Part shown: positions 1 through 9,497 of the stretch, in pieces | Numbering within the stretch: the first letter of the stretch is position 1 | How the letters are laid out: every line of letters starts with the position of its first letter | NCBI GenBank assembly: GCA_041917975.1 | Contig: JAYRWN010000183.1 | Location: 1 to 20,811, forward strand | DNA length: 20,811 bases | Origin: JAYRWN01 sp041917975 | Lineage (GTDB): Bacteria; Bacteroidota; Bacteroidia; Chitinophagales; Saprospiraceae | Direction of reading: 5' to 3' | The notes under the pieces: generated by a model | Database searches by the model: none | What the model was told of the DNA's origin: nothing | What the model saw: the letters and a program-made list of their open reading frames with translations, nothing else | Translations under genes and position numbers: made by a program

Positions 1-2218
1 CAAGCTTCATATACTCTTACTATCAATGAATCGGTTCCACAATTATAAACATCAATGGAATCAGAAAAGACCCAACAATTGATCCAATCTTCGACGAATT
101 TATTCACCTCATCTTTATGAAAATAAAAGCGGTCTCCTAAACACTCATGGAAGCGGTCATGCCAATAATTACGATAATATTCCACACTATCCATATGTGC
201 TACGGCATGAACAACTTTTGTACAGCAGTTATCATATGAACCGTCGCCAAAATCAACTGCGGCCAGCCGGGCCCAACATTTATCCGGATCCAATGTGACG
301 ACGGTGTGGCGATCGCATACCGGCGTAGGTGGCGTTAAATCACTTACCCAAATACATTGTTCAGCCAGGGTAGTATTCCAGCAGGGATCCATAATCACCC
401 ATTTAAGATAATATTTACCGGCGGGAATATAAATATGAGCTGATTCGTTGTGTTTTAAACCTCCTGTTTGAACCAGCGTTTTGCCAGGATGAGTTGGATC
501 TGAATAGACTAATTCGTAAGTAAACTGAAAACCATCCAGTCCATCTTCATTACCCTTAAGTGCACAATCATTTAAAACTGTCGGAGGTGTAATGCTTAAT
601 CCAGCCTTGCAATGGTGAGGTTCTACATACGCGGCGATTTTATCGGGGTATTGAACTACAGGTCCATCATGGTCCATGATTTTAAACCACTGCACGCACT
701 GGGTATCAAGTTTGGTGCACCAGTCGTAAATCAGCCAGGTACGCCTGATCTTATACGAATTGCCACATATCGGGAACTTCATGTCCTCGTATTTGTAGGT
801 AATGTTGCACTTTCCATGGGTATTAAAGACATCAGCATGATCCAAATAGATGGTATCTCTTGGCTTGCCGGGAATCTGATAATAAATACCGGGTGCCGGA
901 AAGGCGTGGGTATAGTTACTCTTGGGCGTGGTGGAGTACTCCGTAGGATAAGGATGTAAATAACCATCTTGTTCGTAAAAACGGCTGGACAGAGAATATC
1001 TTTTACAGAACCATCTGATTCCAGCACAGTGGCGCTGCAGTTAATGGCTGTGTCCACCGGACAATACAGGCTGTCCGCACGTAATTTCCAAAGCCAAATG
1101 GTATCTTTAAATGTACCGGAATTATTCCATAAATCAGCTACCCGGAATTCCCGGAGAACGCGGCCAATAAAATTTGGGTAAGTCACATTATCACATCCGA
1201 AATCCTCATAACGTTTACTTAAGAATTGAACTTTAGAATTCGTCAGGTTATATCGTAAATCACATCCCTGAGCGGCTAACATGATGGCATCTTCATACCG
1301 GTCATCCAAGCAAGGAAGGGTATCGCTGGTCTTAATCTGCACTCTGGGTGGATATTTATCCTCAATTAAAACATACCCCCAACATGAATTTTGAGTTTCG
1401 TTGTCCATCACTTTATAAACCAGTCGTTGTCCAATCAAATCAAACCCTACTTTGTTCGGGGCATAAGTGGTCTTTTGCGCAGGGTAAGGATAACTGAGGA
1501 CAACACTGAAGCGGTTCTGATCAAAGGGAATATCACATGAGGTGACCACATCAGAGGCCAACAACGTACGGGTACACATTCCGTTAAGAGAAATATGGAC
1601 TTGATCAATACAGGATAGGTGGCACTCCCTATCAATGTGATTCATAGAGACTGTAAACGGGAATGTACCTAAATCGGTGGATAATAAAAGCACCACCACA
1701 GTCAGCCCACCATCCAAAGCCGTACTGGTTATTTCCTTTAGTTTTAGGTTAGTAAAATTAGAACCGTGTTTGTAACTATCGAAAAGCACCTCAGCATCAT
1801 CCATACCTAACCCATCAGTCACTGTGCCATCTGGCGTACATGAACTGCTGTTCATAGGCATATCCACCAGGCCGTTGAGGATAATTAAACGTCCGGTGAC
1901 TACTTTGTCATTGGGATAACCAATAGAGAAACCGTCCTTAAACTTGAGGACTACTGCTTCATTGGAAGCTCCGGGTTTGAGGTAGGTGATGGATTCACAA
2001 TGGTAGCGACCTAACTGCACCCCACTGTTAAATTTATCCTGACAGTTACCAAAAATAAAACTTGCTGATACTTCATCATTTTCATGAACGACCAGGGTTT
2101 TATAACTACATAATTCTGCCAGGGGATAATTTCCGGCGTAAGAGCTGATTAATGGGGCTATAGAGAAGAGGGCAAGTACTAAATACCTGCAATTTTGTGT
2201 AAATTTCGTCAAGCTCAT
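1..2218 (-). CDS. Giant Cys-rich secreted HYR-like protein, N-terminal part, interrupted by a one-base frameshift; partial at left edge
   Basis: The ATG at 2218 starts a signal peptide (hydrophobic core LVLALFSIAPLISS). A secreted Cys-rich region follows that aligns along its length with the N-terminus of the neighbouring 1938-residue protein; shared landmarks are GGLTVVVLLLSTDLG, the SCIDQV..ISL unit and a KDIL block. The original frame runs to a stop at 779, but similarity to the paralogue ends at about 990. From there to position 1 the -1 frame is fully open and keeps matching the paralogue (LHPYPTEY, SYKIRR.W.IYDWCT, TPVCD.HTVVTLDP.KCWAR, DNCC). One lost base at about 990 explains the break, so this is either a recent pseudogene or a sequence error. 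The rest of the gene, where a T9SS signal would be expected, lies off the window. It is probably a cell-surface or extracellular adhesin/matrix protein; the exact role is unknown. Confidence 0.8.
985..995 (-). other. Frameshift site (one base missing)
   Basis: On the minus strand this gene reads ATT CTC TGT CCA GCC, whereas the paralogue reads ATT TTA TGG TCT GAT at the same place (about 7696-7710). Adding one G after CTCTG gives CTC TGG TCC AGC CGT TTT TAC, that is LWSSRFY, matching LWSDERFY in the paralogue and joining the two open frames. This places the lesion at about position 990. Confidence 0.75.
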
Positions 2219-2290
2219 GAGATAAAATTGTCGTTTTTATACCTGGTTTTGGAGTAGGCATACCATACCCGTAGGCACCTTACTTAATAA

Positions 2291-2298
2291 CAAAAGTA
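2291..2298 (-). promoter_or_regulatory. Bacteroidota -7 element for the 2218 gene
   Basis: The minus strand reads TACTTTTG, a full match to the TAnnTTTG consensus of Bacteroidota primary-sigma promoters. It would give a leader of about 68 nt before the ATG at 2218. No good TTG is seen 19 nt upstream; an inverted repeat (2321-2336) sits there instead. Confidence 0.5.
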
Positions 2299-2320
2299 CG
2301 TCGCTCAGGTAAAGGAAAAT

Positions 2321-2336
2321 TACCGTGATTACGGTA
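2321..2336. promoter_or_regulatory. Operator-like inverted repeat upstream of the 2218 gene
   Basis: TACCGT-GATT-ACGGTA has perfect 6-bp arms around a 4-nt centre. It lies directly upstream of where the -33 element should be for the -7 box at 2291-2298. The position fits an activator or repressor site, but no regulator is identified. Confidence 0.35.
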
Positions 2337-2862
2337 TTAATTGAATGAACATTGCGCATAATGCAAAGTTCCTTGAAGATGAAGCAATAGCTTCTAAGAT
2401 AAATTCATCATATGTATAGCTAAAATGTTAAAACTTACGCTACTTTTTAGCTCTGAAAATATGTTTTATATAAGTATTTGTAATTTAAAATACGCTGAAT
2501 AATAAGAGGTAAGCTTCGTAATTATATATTATTAGTTTGTATGTAACCGGTCTCCTCATTAAAAAATTTATTTATTTCATTATCCAATTATCAACTAACG
2601 TGAAATATTCATCATTATCATGTAAGTATAAACATAAATTTATCAACACCTTAATAATCATTATTTTATGCATAAATCGCAGTTTAATATTATGTAAGTC
2701 ATGTATATTTTGTTGAAATAATTTATATAAAAACACATAAACAATAATATGAATATATAAAACTCTGTAATTTAAATAATTCAAAATGATATGCTCTCCT
2801 TATCGGGGAATTTGATTTTTAATGCGTAATCCTGAAGAAAATTGAGTTTAGATAAATATGAA

Positions 2863-2900
2863 GAAGTACAGAGAGCTCTTAACCTTTTAGGCTGTACTTC
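2863..2900. repeat. Inverted repeat, 9-bp perfect arms
   Basis: GAAGTACAG (2863-2871) pairs with CTGTACTTC (2892-2900) around a 20-nt loop that itself starts with the palindrome AGAGCTCT. There is no T-run on either side, so it is not an obvious terminator. It may be an RNA structure or a protein-binding site. Confidence 0.5.
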
Positions 2901-2967
2901 AACATTCTAGTACCTTATTAATAAAATTTTGACCATTTTTTTAGAAATAATAATTGAGACACTCATT

Positions 2968-2986
2968 TGACCTTGTGGTCATTTTT
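2968..2986 (+). terminator. Weak terminator-like hairpin on the plus strand
   Basis: TGACC-TTGT-GGTCA is followed by TTTTT. The stem is only 5 bp and no plus-strand gene lies upstream. It matters only if the spacer is transcribed rightwards. Confidence 0.25.
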
Positions 2987-3052
2987 GAGAAATTTATTTC
3001 CAATGTACAATCACTCTTTTGGCTTTATAATAATAACGTTTATAAACTAAAC

Positions 3053-3080
3053 AAAGGCCTGAAGAAATCTTCAAGCCTTT
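3053..3080 (-). terminator. Hairpin downstream of the 1938-residue protein gene
   Basis: AAAGGC..GAAGA-AA-TCTTC..GCCTTT forms a long, nearly continuous stem 30 nt past the stop codon. On the minus strand it is followed by TTGTTTAG, a weak U-tract. It is a plausible intrinsic terminator. Confidence 0.6.
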
Positions 3081-3109
3081 GAAACTTTAAATATATGTAT
3101 TAACCAAAC

Positions 3110-6100
3110 CTAATCGATCAAAATCATTTTACGGGTAGCTGACGCTTTCTTATTATCGATAGTGTAATACAAAACTCCCTGAGGAAGAGCTATATCGCGA
3201 CGATTCAATTTTATTTCATGATACCCTTTCGAATAGGTGCCTTCATACAATTTTATCACCTTGCCATGAATGTCCATGATCTTAATAGTTGCTTCACTTC
3301 GCTCAGGTAAGGTAAATCCAATGGCGGTTTCGTCTGCAAAAGGATTGGGAGTGTTTTGAAACAAAGACAAACCTGAGGTCGTCAGAATTCCACCAGGTGC
3401 TACATACTTCAGAACTAACGGGTTATTTTGGCCAAAACGATAACTCTCTGCGGGAGTTACTGTGCTGGTCAATTGTAACATTTTTGATAATTGTCCAGCT
3501 TTCTCTGCCACCACGGTCGCGCTAAAGAGAGGCGTACCGTCGTTTAGGTCCAACATGACCGGCTGGCTCCAACTGCTGGTAAGCAGCTGGTGGCTTTGAC
3601 GCGGCCACCCAAAATGTTCGGTTTGAACATCCAAACCCAAACCGGCCAGATTATTAATAACCAGTCCCTCGCCTTCCAGCGTAAATTGATACCCCTGGAT
3701 GCCATAAAAATCTTTGGCATAAAATTTAATCTGCACTGGTTCACCGGCGGGGATAAACTGATCTTCCACCTGCATGATCAGAGGTTGATATTCCCTGATC
3801 TCTATGCTATTAAGTTTGCTGGAATTAGGAATTGCTGTCAGATTTAAGTCTCCGATTTTTACTCCGATAAAATCCACTTTTACCTCCGTTTGTTCCATAG
3901 ATGGCATCTTATAGGGCTCAGGAAAATCAAAGGGTGCAGCAGGGTTGGCAAAAATAAAACTCTTGAGAATAAACTTCCAGCTCGTATTCTTCTTAAATCC
4001 TTCATCAATACCCAGCACCAAACGCCGCAGGGTCACAATGTCTACTGCTGACAATTGATGGTTATTATCCACATCTCCGGCGATGATTTTATATGGTGAA
4101 TTTAATGCTTCTACGCCTAAAACATGCTTTTGCAAGTGTACAATATCCAGGGTAGAAATACCGTTTACATGATCATCATTGCGCTGCACAGCCATGCTGT
4201 AAAGATGATTCTTGGGAAGATTAGCGATCACATATTTTCCGTCCACACCAGTAACCATAGTATTAAGTGTGGAGGTGTTTTCTTTCATGGTTACCTCCGC
4301 AAATTCTACAGCATCGTTTAATTCAGTTTTGATTTCACCAAGCACCATGGACGTACTGATATCGGTACACCCGCTGGTACCTTGCTGAATTAATAAAGTT
4401 GCCTCACAGAAATCGGCATTTCCAGAAGCATCCCACACCCAGATTTGTATCTTGTTTTCGCCCAAATCTTCACAAGTAAATACCCGTTTTGAACTACCTT
4501 GAGATGGATCATAGTCCGGATCATCTTCCGGAGCTACTTCCGAAAAGGTGAACCTCAGCTTATCTTCCACACAATTATCAAAACTGCCGGCATCAAGATC
4601 TTTAGCCCAGACATCCAGGCTTCCGCTGATCGACATAAGTACAGTGGCAATTCCACTATAACAATACGGGGTAGGCGCTTTAGAGTCCTTTACGACCAGT
4701 GTTGTTTCGCAATTGGATTCATTTCCACAGCGATCCGAGGCATAAAGGACTACCGTGTACTGACCAGGAGCTAAGTCTACCGTCATAATGTTACCATTAC
4801 CTTTCAGGTTGGTCCCTTTGATGCTCCAGCGATATTTTAGGTGATCTTCGGGTGTACAAGCATCGGTAGCCTTACCCAAATCACGTTCAACAGTTAATTT
4901 GTTACAATCAACACCAGTAATCTGACCAACTTCCAGTTCATTACAGGCGATTTCAGGAGCCTTATCATCTTTAATACGGATGATCTGAATATAAGTCATG
5001 TAGCCATCGCCATCATCTTTCAGACAGCGGTAGACGCAAGAGCGCTGTTCACCGGCGGTTTCCCGATCATCCACGATCACATCCGGGGCATGAAGTTTTG
5101 TGTCCGGATTATAGATACACCAGTCCACAATTGTCCACACTCTGATTATTTTACGACACGTGCCTTCTTCACTAGTCACTATGCCGAAATCCTGATCTTC
5201 ATAATGTATGCCGATCAATTCGCAATCATCATCGCTGATAAAAGGCGTTCCGGCAAACTCACCAAATGCAGCATCAATATCATTAGGGGTTAATCCTGCG
5301 GATTCAGAACAATCCACTACCAGGTCTTTGGGAAAGCACACTTCGAAATCTGACCGGCCTTTGATAGTTAATTTCTGGTAACAATAGGTGCTGCGCCCAG
5401 GCTCACATTGTTCGGTAACCTTCCAAGTCCTGGTCACCGTACCCACACCGCATTCGTTTAATTTTTCCTCATCCTCATGAAAGATATCATATCCACTACA
5501 TTCTATTACATCCACATCTTCATCATCACCCAGGTAGTCTGAGGCATGAATGCGTGTGCCTGTATCGTATTGATCCAACAATAACCATAGGCGACAATAA
5601 ATGGGCTGCCAGTCACCTTCAATATTTTTATACCCTTCACCACAACCTGAATAATTATGTGCAGGCGGAGCACTGTAGTACCCTTGCGCATGCCCATATT
5701 TGTCCAGAACAGGACCGGATTTATAGCACCATTCGCGGGTTAAATCACCAGTAGTGGAGCCACCGGTTGCTGTGTGCCAAGCCTCTGCGGTAGAATTATC
5801 TAAGGCACATCCATTGCTGTGGTCATCAGACTCATCACAGATTTTCCAGGCATCATTTGCTTCATTAAAATATACGCTATCCCGGCCTACCTGAATATAT
5901 CCCGCATAAGGTACACCATCACAGTAGACGGTGACGTCAGCCGGAGCCGAACACACCGGAGCTACTTTATCTTGTTTTTCAATTTCAACCATGCATTCAT
6001 TCCAGCGCACCGGCCAAGCGTACCGAAGGTCAGCTATAACCCGCAGGAAATCCCTGGTTTCTCTATCCACTCGACCTTCATAATTCTTCCAGTCTTCATC

Positions 6101-8926
6101 TGTAGGTGTAGGATCACATGCCGCCGTTTCAAAAGTCCAGGAGGCATGGTTCCGGTAAGGTCCATGCTCACTACTCACTTCCTGTGTCCCTGAACAAACA
6201 TTGGATTTCCGATATACGCCATCATAATCATCATCATCTTTATAAACGCACCAGTTGGCATAAGGCACATCCCAGCCAACATTAAATCTATCGTTACATG
6301 TGTAATCGCAAAATAAACCAACGCGTGGAACATCCACATACTGGTCTCTTATCTGATCATAATTCCAATGGAACCATCCGGCATAATTGTCACTTAAATT
6401 GTACCAGTACCACTGATGTTTCGACCCTTTAAAGATGTGCGGATCGTAATGCGGCGCACCACAAACCTCATACACACGCATCACTACCATTTGTGGGCCA
6501 CACCCAGTAACATCAATGTAATCACTGAACACGAAACAATTAATCCACTCATCAATAGCCTCCTTTATACTTCCATCGGCGATATGTTTGTAGTAAGCAT
6601 CTGCTCCCAAACAAGTATGGAAATAGTCTTCCCAATGCTCAGTCCAATGGGTAACCGAGTCCATAGCAGCTACAGCAAAATGGAGTTCCTGACAGCAATT
6701 ATCATGGCTGCCATCATTCAGATCCTGAGCTTCGATACGTGCCCAACATTTATGTGGATCTAAGGTTACTACCGTGTGAGCATCACAGACCGCCGTAGGT
6801 GGGGTATTATCGTATACGGCCACTCGCCACCAATAAGAACTTTCATTCCAGCAATCGTCCCGGAAGGTTATCAGCACGCAATGCCATCCGGCTGGTAAAT
6901 AGATGAAGCCATTAGGTGTGACCTCGCCGTGTTGGGTGATGGTCTTACCCGGATGAGTATCCTGATCGTACTCAACCGAATAAAATACTTTTACTTCTTT
7001 TCGGCAAGAATTTTTATCTAACCATTGTTTAAAATCAGGAAAGGAAACGTGAGCGGAACATTCGTGTTCGCGCACATTAAATTTGCCAATCGGATGCAGA
7101 ATAAAATATTCGTCTTCACTTTTATTGTCATCATCAACCACATCTTTATATAGCCGTGCGGTGGAGATGAGTTCATCAAAGCGTTCCTGCCAATTGGGCG
7201 ACGCGGCAACATTTTTACATGGTGCCATCGGGAAATAGGGTTTCTCGTCTTCAGTGACGGCATCGGACTTAAATAATCCGGGTACACATTCGGTCAATGC
7301 CCCCTGTGGATTTGTGGTGCATTGGCGGTAATAATTTAAAGCCAGATGATCATGGTCCACGGTCGGTTCAGTCGTATCGGTAATTTTTATCCATTGGACA
7401 CAACTGGTATCCAAGTTGGTACACCAATCATAGATGGTCCACCACCGGCGGATTTTGTAAGATGATCCGCAAGTTTTGAACACCATGTCTTCATATTTCA
7501 CGACAATATTACACTTACCCAAGGACTTACCGTCCAGGTATGCTGTATCCAGGGGATGGCCAGGGATCTGATACTCAATACCGGGAGCAGGAAAGGCAAA
7601 TTCACAGTTATCCGAAGGATAAGCTTGATATTCCGTAGGATAGGGGTGACGCAAACCACTGGCAGCATCCGAATAAAAGCGTTCATCAGACCATAAAATG
7701 TCCTTTTCGGTGCCATCACTTTGCACAATAATCTTCGAGCAATCAATAAAAGTATCCGGTGGACATACTAAGTCCGATGCGCTTAACCGCCAAAGGTAGA
7801 TGGTGTCTTTATATGTCCCTCCGTTTCCCCATAAATCAGTTACCCTGAATTCACGGAAAATGCGTCCAACAAAGTCTGAATACAACGGATCATCACAATC
7901 AAAGTCCTGAAATTTTTTACTTAAAAATTGGACCCGTCCCGGAAAGCCATAATAACTGTCACAGGCATTAACCGATACCTGAATGTTATCCAAATAAGCA
8001 TCATCCAGACATGCAATGGTATCACGAGTCACTCGGTTAACTATAGGAGGGTATTTATCTTCTATTTTGATATGGCCCCAGCAAGAATTTCCGGTTATAG
8101 AATCCCGCAAACGATAAACAATCTTTTGACCAATTAATTCGGGGCCTACTCTATCCGGTCCATATTTGGCATATAATTCCGGATAATTGTACTGCAATAC
8201 TATTTCATACCGATCCGGGTCCAGTCCAGGGGAAAATGTACACGTTAAATCTACATCATAAGGTGTGATAGTCCGGGAACAGGCTTGATCCAGTGAAATA
8301 TTTACCTGGTCAATACAGGACAAATCGCAAACAACGTCTGGAGTCGGCACCATGGAAATAGTAAATGGAAAACTCCCTAAGTCCGTGGATAATAACAGTA
8401 CAACTACCGTCAATCCTCCACCTTTAGCAGTGCTGGATATTTTGGTGATAGATAGTGAGTCGAATTGACTCCCATCTTTATAACTGTCGAAAAGCACCAA
8501 TCCCGGATTAACTTCAAAAGGTGAAGAGCCTAAATTTAGGTTGCTGCAGGATACAGAAGTCAATGGTACATCAACTATCCCATTCAGGATAAGCAGTCGT
8601 CCAGTAATGATATCATCATTTTGATATCCGATGATGTAATTACTTAGAAAGTTAATAGACAGCAATTGATTGGGTTCAGCCGAATAAATTTTGGTTATCG
8701 ACTGGCAATGATACTGGCCTGGGGCCAGGTTTTCGTTACCCGACTTATCGTTGCATTGATTAGCCTGAAAATCAGTTTTGATCAGGTCTCCATTATGAAC
8801 AGTTAAGTTCTTAATCTGGCAAAGATTGGCCAGCGAATACTGGCCAGCTTTTACCGGAGTTGGCATTGATGCTGATAACAATAACAGCATTATAAATCCT
8901 ACAAATGTAAAATTCGTCTTGCCCAT
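3110..8926 (-). CDS. Giant Cys-rich HYR-like protein with dockerin-like, cohesin-like and T9SS type A sorting domains
   Basis: This intact 1938-residue secreted protein has a signal peptide at residues 1-27, probably cleaved after VKA. Residues 30-1560 are many beta-sandwich-like, Cys/Trp/Asp-rich units of the HYR type (for example 'DKVAPVCSAPADVTVYC' near 987 and 'DSKAPTPYC' near 1413, with recurrent DNC and GN motifs). A type-I-dockerin-like pair of calcium loops follows at about 1580-1640 (DDHVNGISTLD; GDVDNNHQLSAVD). A cohesin-like segment lies at about 1705-1830, and a T9SS type A sorting domain at about 1855-1938 (LFQNTPNPF...TRKMILID). The many cysteines suggest disulphides outside the cytoplasm. 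The T9SS tail predicts outer-membrane translocation and surface attachment or release. It is a tandem paralogue of the gene at 1-2218 but carries an extra acidic insert of roughly 80 residues near 525-605. Function is not known; adhesion or matrix is the usual guess for the family. Confidence 0.88.
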   Translation of the reverse strand: MGKTNFTFVGFIMLLLLSASMPTPVKAGQYSLANLCQIKNLTVHNGDLIKTDFQANQCNDKSGNENLAPGQYHCQSITKIYSAEPNQLLSINFLSNYIIGYQNDDIITGRLLILNGIVDVPLTSVSCSNLNLGSSPFEVNPGLVLFDSYKDGSQFDSLSITKISSTAKGGGLTVVVLLLSTDLGSFPFTISMVPTPDVVCDLSCIDQVNISLDQACSRTITPYDVDLTCTFSPGLDPDRYEIVLQYNYPELYAKYGPDRVGPELIGQKIVYRLRDSITGNSCWGHIKIEDKYPPIVNRVTRDTIACLDDAYLDNIQVSVNACDSYYGFPGRVQFLSKKFQDFDCDDPLYSDFVGRIFREFRVTDLWGNGGTYKDTIYLWRLSASDLVCPPDTFIDCSKIIVQSDGTEKDILWSDERFYSDAASGLRHPYPTEYQAYPSDNCEFAFPAPGIEYQIPGHPLDTAYLDGKSLGKCNIVVKYEDMVFKTCGSSYKIRRWWTIYDWCTNLDTSCVQWIKITDTTEPTVDHDHLALNYYRQCTTNPQGALTECVPGLFKSDAVTEDEKPYFPMAPCKNVAASPNWQERFDELISTARLYKDVVDDDNKSEDEYFILHPIGKFNVREHECSAHVSFPDFKQWLDKNSCRKEVKVFYSVEYDQDTHPGKTITQHGEVTPNGFIYLPAGWHCVLITFRDDCWNESSYWWRVAVYDNTPPTAVCDAHTVVTLDPHKCWARIEAQDLNDGSHDNCCQELHFAVAAMDSVTHWTEHWEDYFHTCLGADAYYKHIADGSIKEAIDEWINCFVFSDYIDVTGCGPQMVVMRVYEVCGAPHYDPHIFKGSKHQWYWYNLSDNYAGWFHWNYDQIRDQYVDVPRVGLFCDYTCNDRFNVGWDVPYANWCVYKDDDDYDGVYRKSNVCSGTQEVSSEHGPYRNHASWTFETAACDPTPTDEDWKNYEGRVDRETRDFLRVIADLRYAWPVRWNECMVEIEKQDKVAPVCSAPADVTVYCDGVPYAGYIQVGRDSVYFNEANDAWKICDESDDHSNGCALDNSTAEAWHTATGGSTTGDLTREWCYKSGPVLDKYGHAQGYYSAPPAHNYSGCGEGYKNIEGDWQPIYCRLWLLLDQYDTGTRIHASDYLGDDEDVDVIECSGYDIFHEDEEKLNECGVGTVTRTWKVTEQCEPGRSTYCYQKLTIKGRSDFEVCFPKDLVVDCSESAGLTPNDIDAAFGEFAGTPFISDDDCELIGIHYEDQDFGIVTSEEGTCRKIIRVWTIVDWCIYNPDTKLHAPDVIVDDRETAGEQRSCVYRCLKDDGDGYMTYIQIIRIKDDKAPEIACNELEVGQITGVDCNKLTVERDLGKATDACTPEDHLKYRWSIKGTNLKGNGNIMTVDLAPGQYTVVLYASDRCGNESNCETTLVVKDSKAPTPYCYSGIATVLMSISGSLDVWAKDLDAGSFDNCVEDKLRFTFSEVAPEDDPDYDPSQGSSKRVFTCEDLGENKIQIWVWDASGNADFCEATLLIQQGTSGCTDISTSMVLGEIKTELNDAVEFAEVTMKENTSTLNTMVTGVDGKYVIANLPKNHLYSMAVQRNDDHVNGISTLDIVHLQKHVLGVEALNSPYKIIAGDVDNNHQLSAVDIVTLRRLVLGIDEGFKKNTSWKFILKSFIFANPAAPFDFPEPYKMPSMEQTEVKVDFIGVKIGDLNLTAIPNSSKLNSIEIREYQPLIMQVEDQFIPAGEPVQIKFYAKDFYGIQGYQFTLEGEGLVINNLAGLGLDVQTEHFGWPRQSHQLLTSSWSQPVMLDLNDGTPLFSATVVAEKAGQLSKMLQLTSTVTPAESYRFGQNNPLVLKYVAPGGILTTSGLSLFQNTPNPFADETAIGFTLPERSEATIKIMDIHGKVIKLYEGTYSKGYHEIKLNRRDIALPQGVLYYTIDNKKASATRKMILID

Positions 8927-9360
8927 GCGTCATGGTTTTAATAAAAGTGTAAGTGTTTGGTTATTACCGAATTAATAAAAACAAAATCCAGACCAGCTTT
9001 TATTAAAAATAGTTATAACATGAGGTTTGGTCTTAATCCATAACCACCAGAAAATAAGGCCACTAGCCCACCAACAAGGCGGAGTCTCAGAATAAATTTT
9101 CAGTAAATTTTATGAACAATTTGAGGCAAATATTTTACTCAAAATCGCGTTCATATTATTGAATTTTATAATGCTACACATAAGTTAAATTCGTAATATT
9201 ATCCGCCATGATTTAGGGTAGAGAATTTATTTACTTCCAAAAATCTGATGAATGTCTTATCACTTACATTAAAAAAAATCGACCATTTTTAGCCTCAAAA
9301 AAATATTATTTTTTTTTAAAATATTTTCTTCGCCCCCTGGTGCCTGATGGTTGATGCACT

Positions 9361-9389
9361 AAAAAAAGGAAGTCAGATTTCTTCGACTT
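9361..9389 (-). terminator. Probable intrinsic terminator for the regulator/asparaginase operon
   Basis: On the minus strand AAGTC-GA...TC-T-GACTT (9370-9389) forms a short stem with one bulge. CC and seven T (9361-9367) follow. It lies about 110 nt past the regulator stop codon. The stem is short, so this is moderate support only. Confidence 0.45.
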
Positions 9390-9414
9390 TGGGCACCTTA
9401 GGTCATTTGATCGG

Positions 9415-9451
9415 TCCTTTTCTATATTATAGGTTTTCTTATCGAAAAGGA
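9415..9451. repeat. Inverted repeat in the 3' region of the regulator gene
   Basis: TCCTTTTC (9415-9422) pairs with GAAAAGGA (9444-9451), 8 of 8 bp, around a 21-nt AT-rich loop. It lies in the putative 3' UTR between the regulator stop codon and the terminator-like hairpin. Confidence 0.45.
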
Positions 9452-9497
9452 TCATGGGGTACAGTAGCTCTATTTCACCCGTTTTACCTAGCCCCCC

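Larger units (their letters stand above)
2219..3109. other. AT-rich spacer between the tandem paralogues
   Basis: This stretch has no convincing protein gene. The one longish open frame (2572-2784, minus) is AT-driven low-complexity Ile/Leu/Tyr/Asn sequence. The spacer contains a promoter-like element and inverted repeat for the downstream gene (2291-2336), a 9-bp-arm inverted repeat (2863-2900), a small plus-strand hairpin followed by T5 (2968-2986), and the terminator hairpin of the large gene (3053-3080). Confidence 0.6.
8927..9497. other. Non-coding AT-rich spacer
   Basis: I see no protein gene here. It holds the upstream region of the 1938-residue protein gene, where I find no full TAnnTTTG match. 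It also has long A/T homopolymer runs (about 9270-9330), a minus-strand terminator-like hairpin (9361-9389) and an 8-bp inverted repeat (9415-9451). Confidence 0.6.

Noticed and set aside
612..959. 115-residue plus-strand open frame
   Set aside because: Antisense to the frameshifted surface-protein gene; no family features.
779..990. Natural C-terminus of the first giant protein at the stop at 779
   Set aside because: The last roughly 70 residues in this frame have no likeness to the paralogue, whereas the other frame aligns residue by residue to the window edge.
975..995. Programmed -1 ribosomal frameshift at the T5 run near the break
   Set aside because: The in-frame codons (GTT TTT) do not form a canonical X-XXY-YYZ slippery site, and a missing G compared with the paralogue explains the break more simply. 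Not fully excluded.
2572..2784. 70-residue minus-strand open frame in the spacer
   Set aside because: Composition simply reflects the very AT-rich DNA; no start context or domain seen.
5819..6193. 124-residue plus-strand open frame
   Set aside because: Antisense shadow of the 1938-residue gene.
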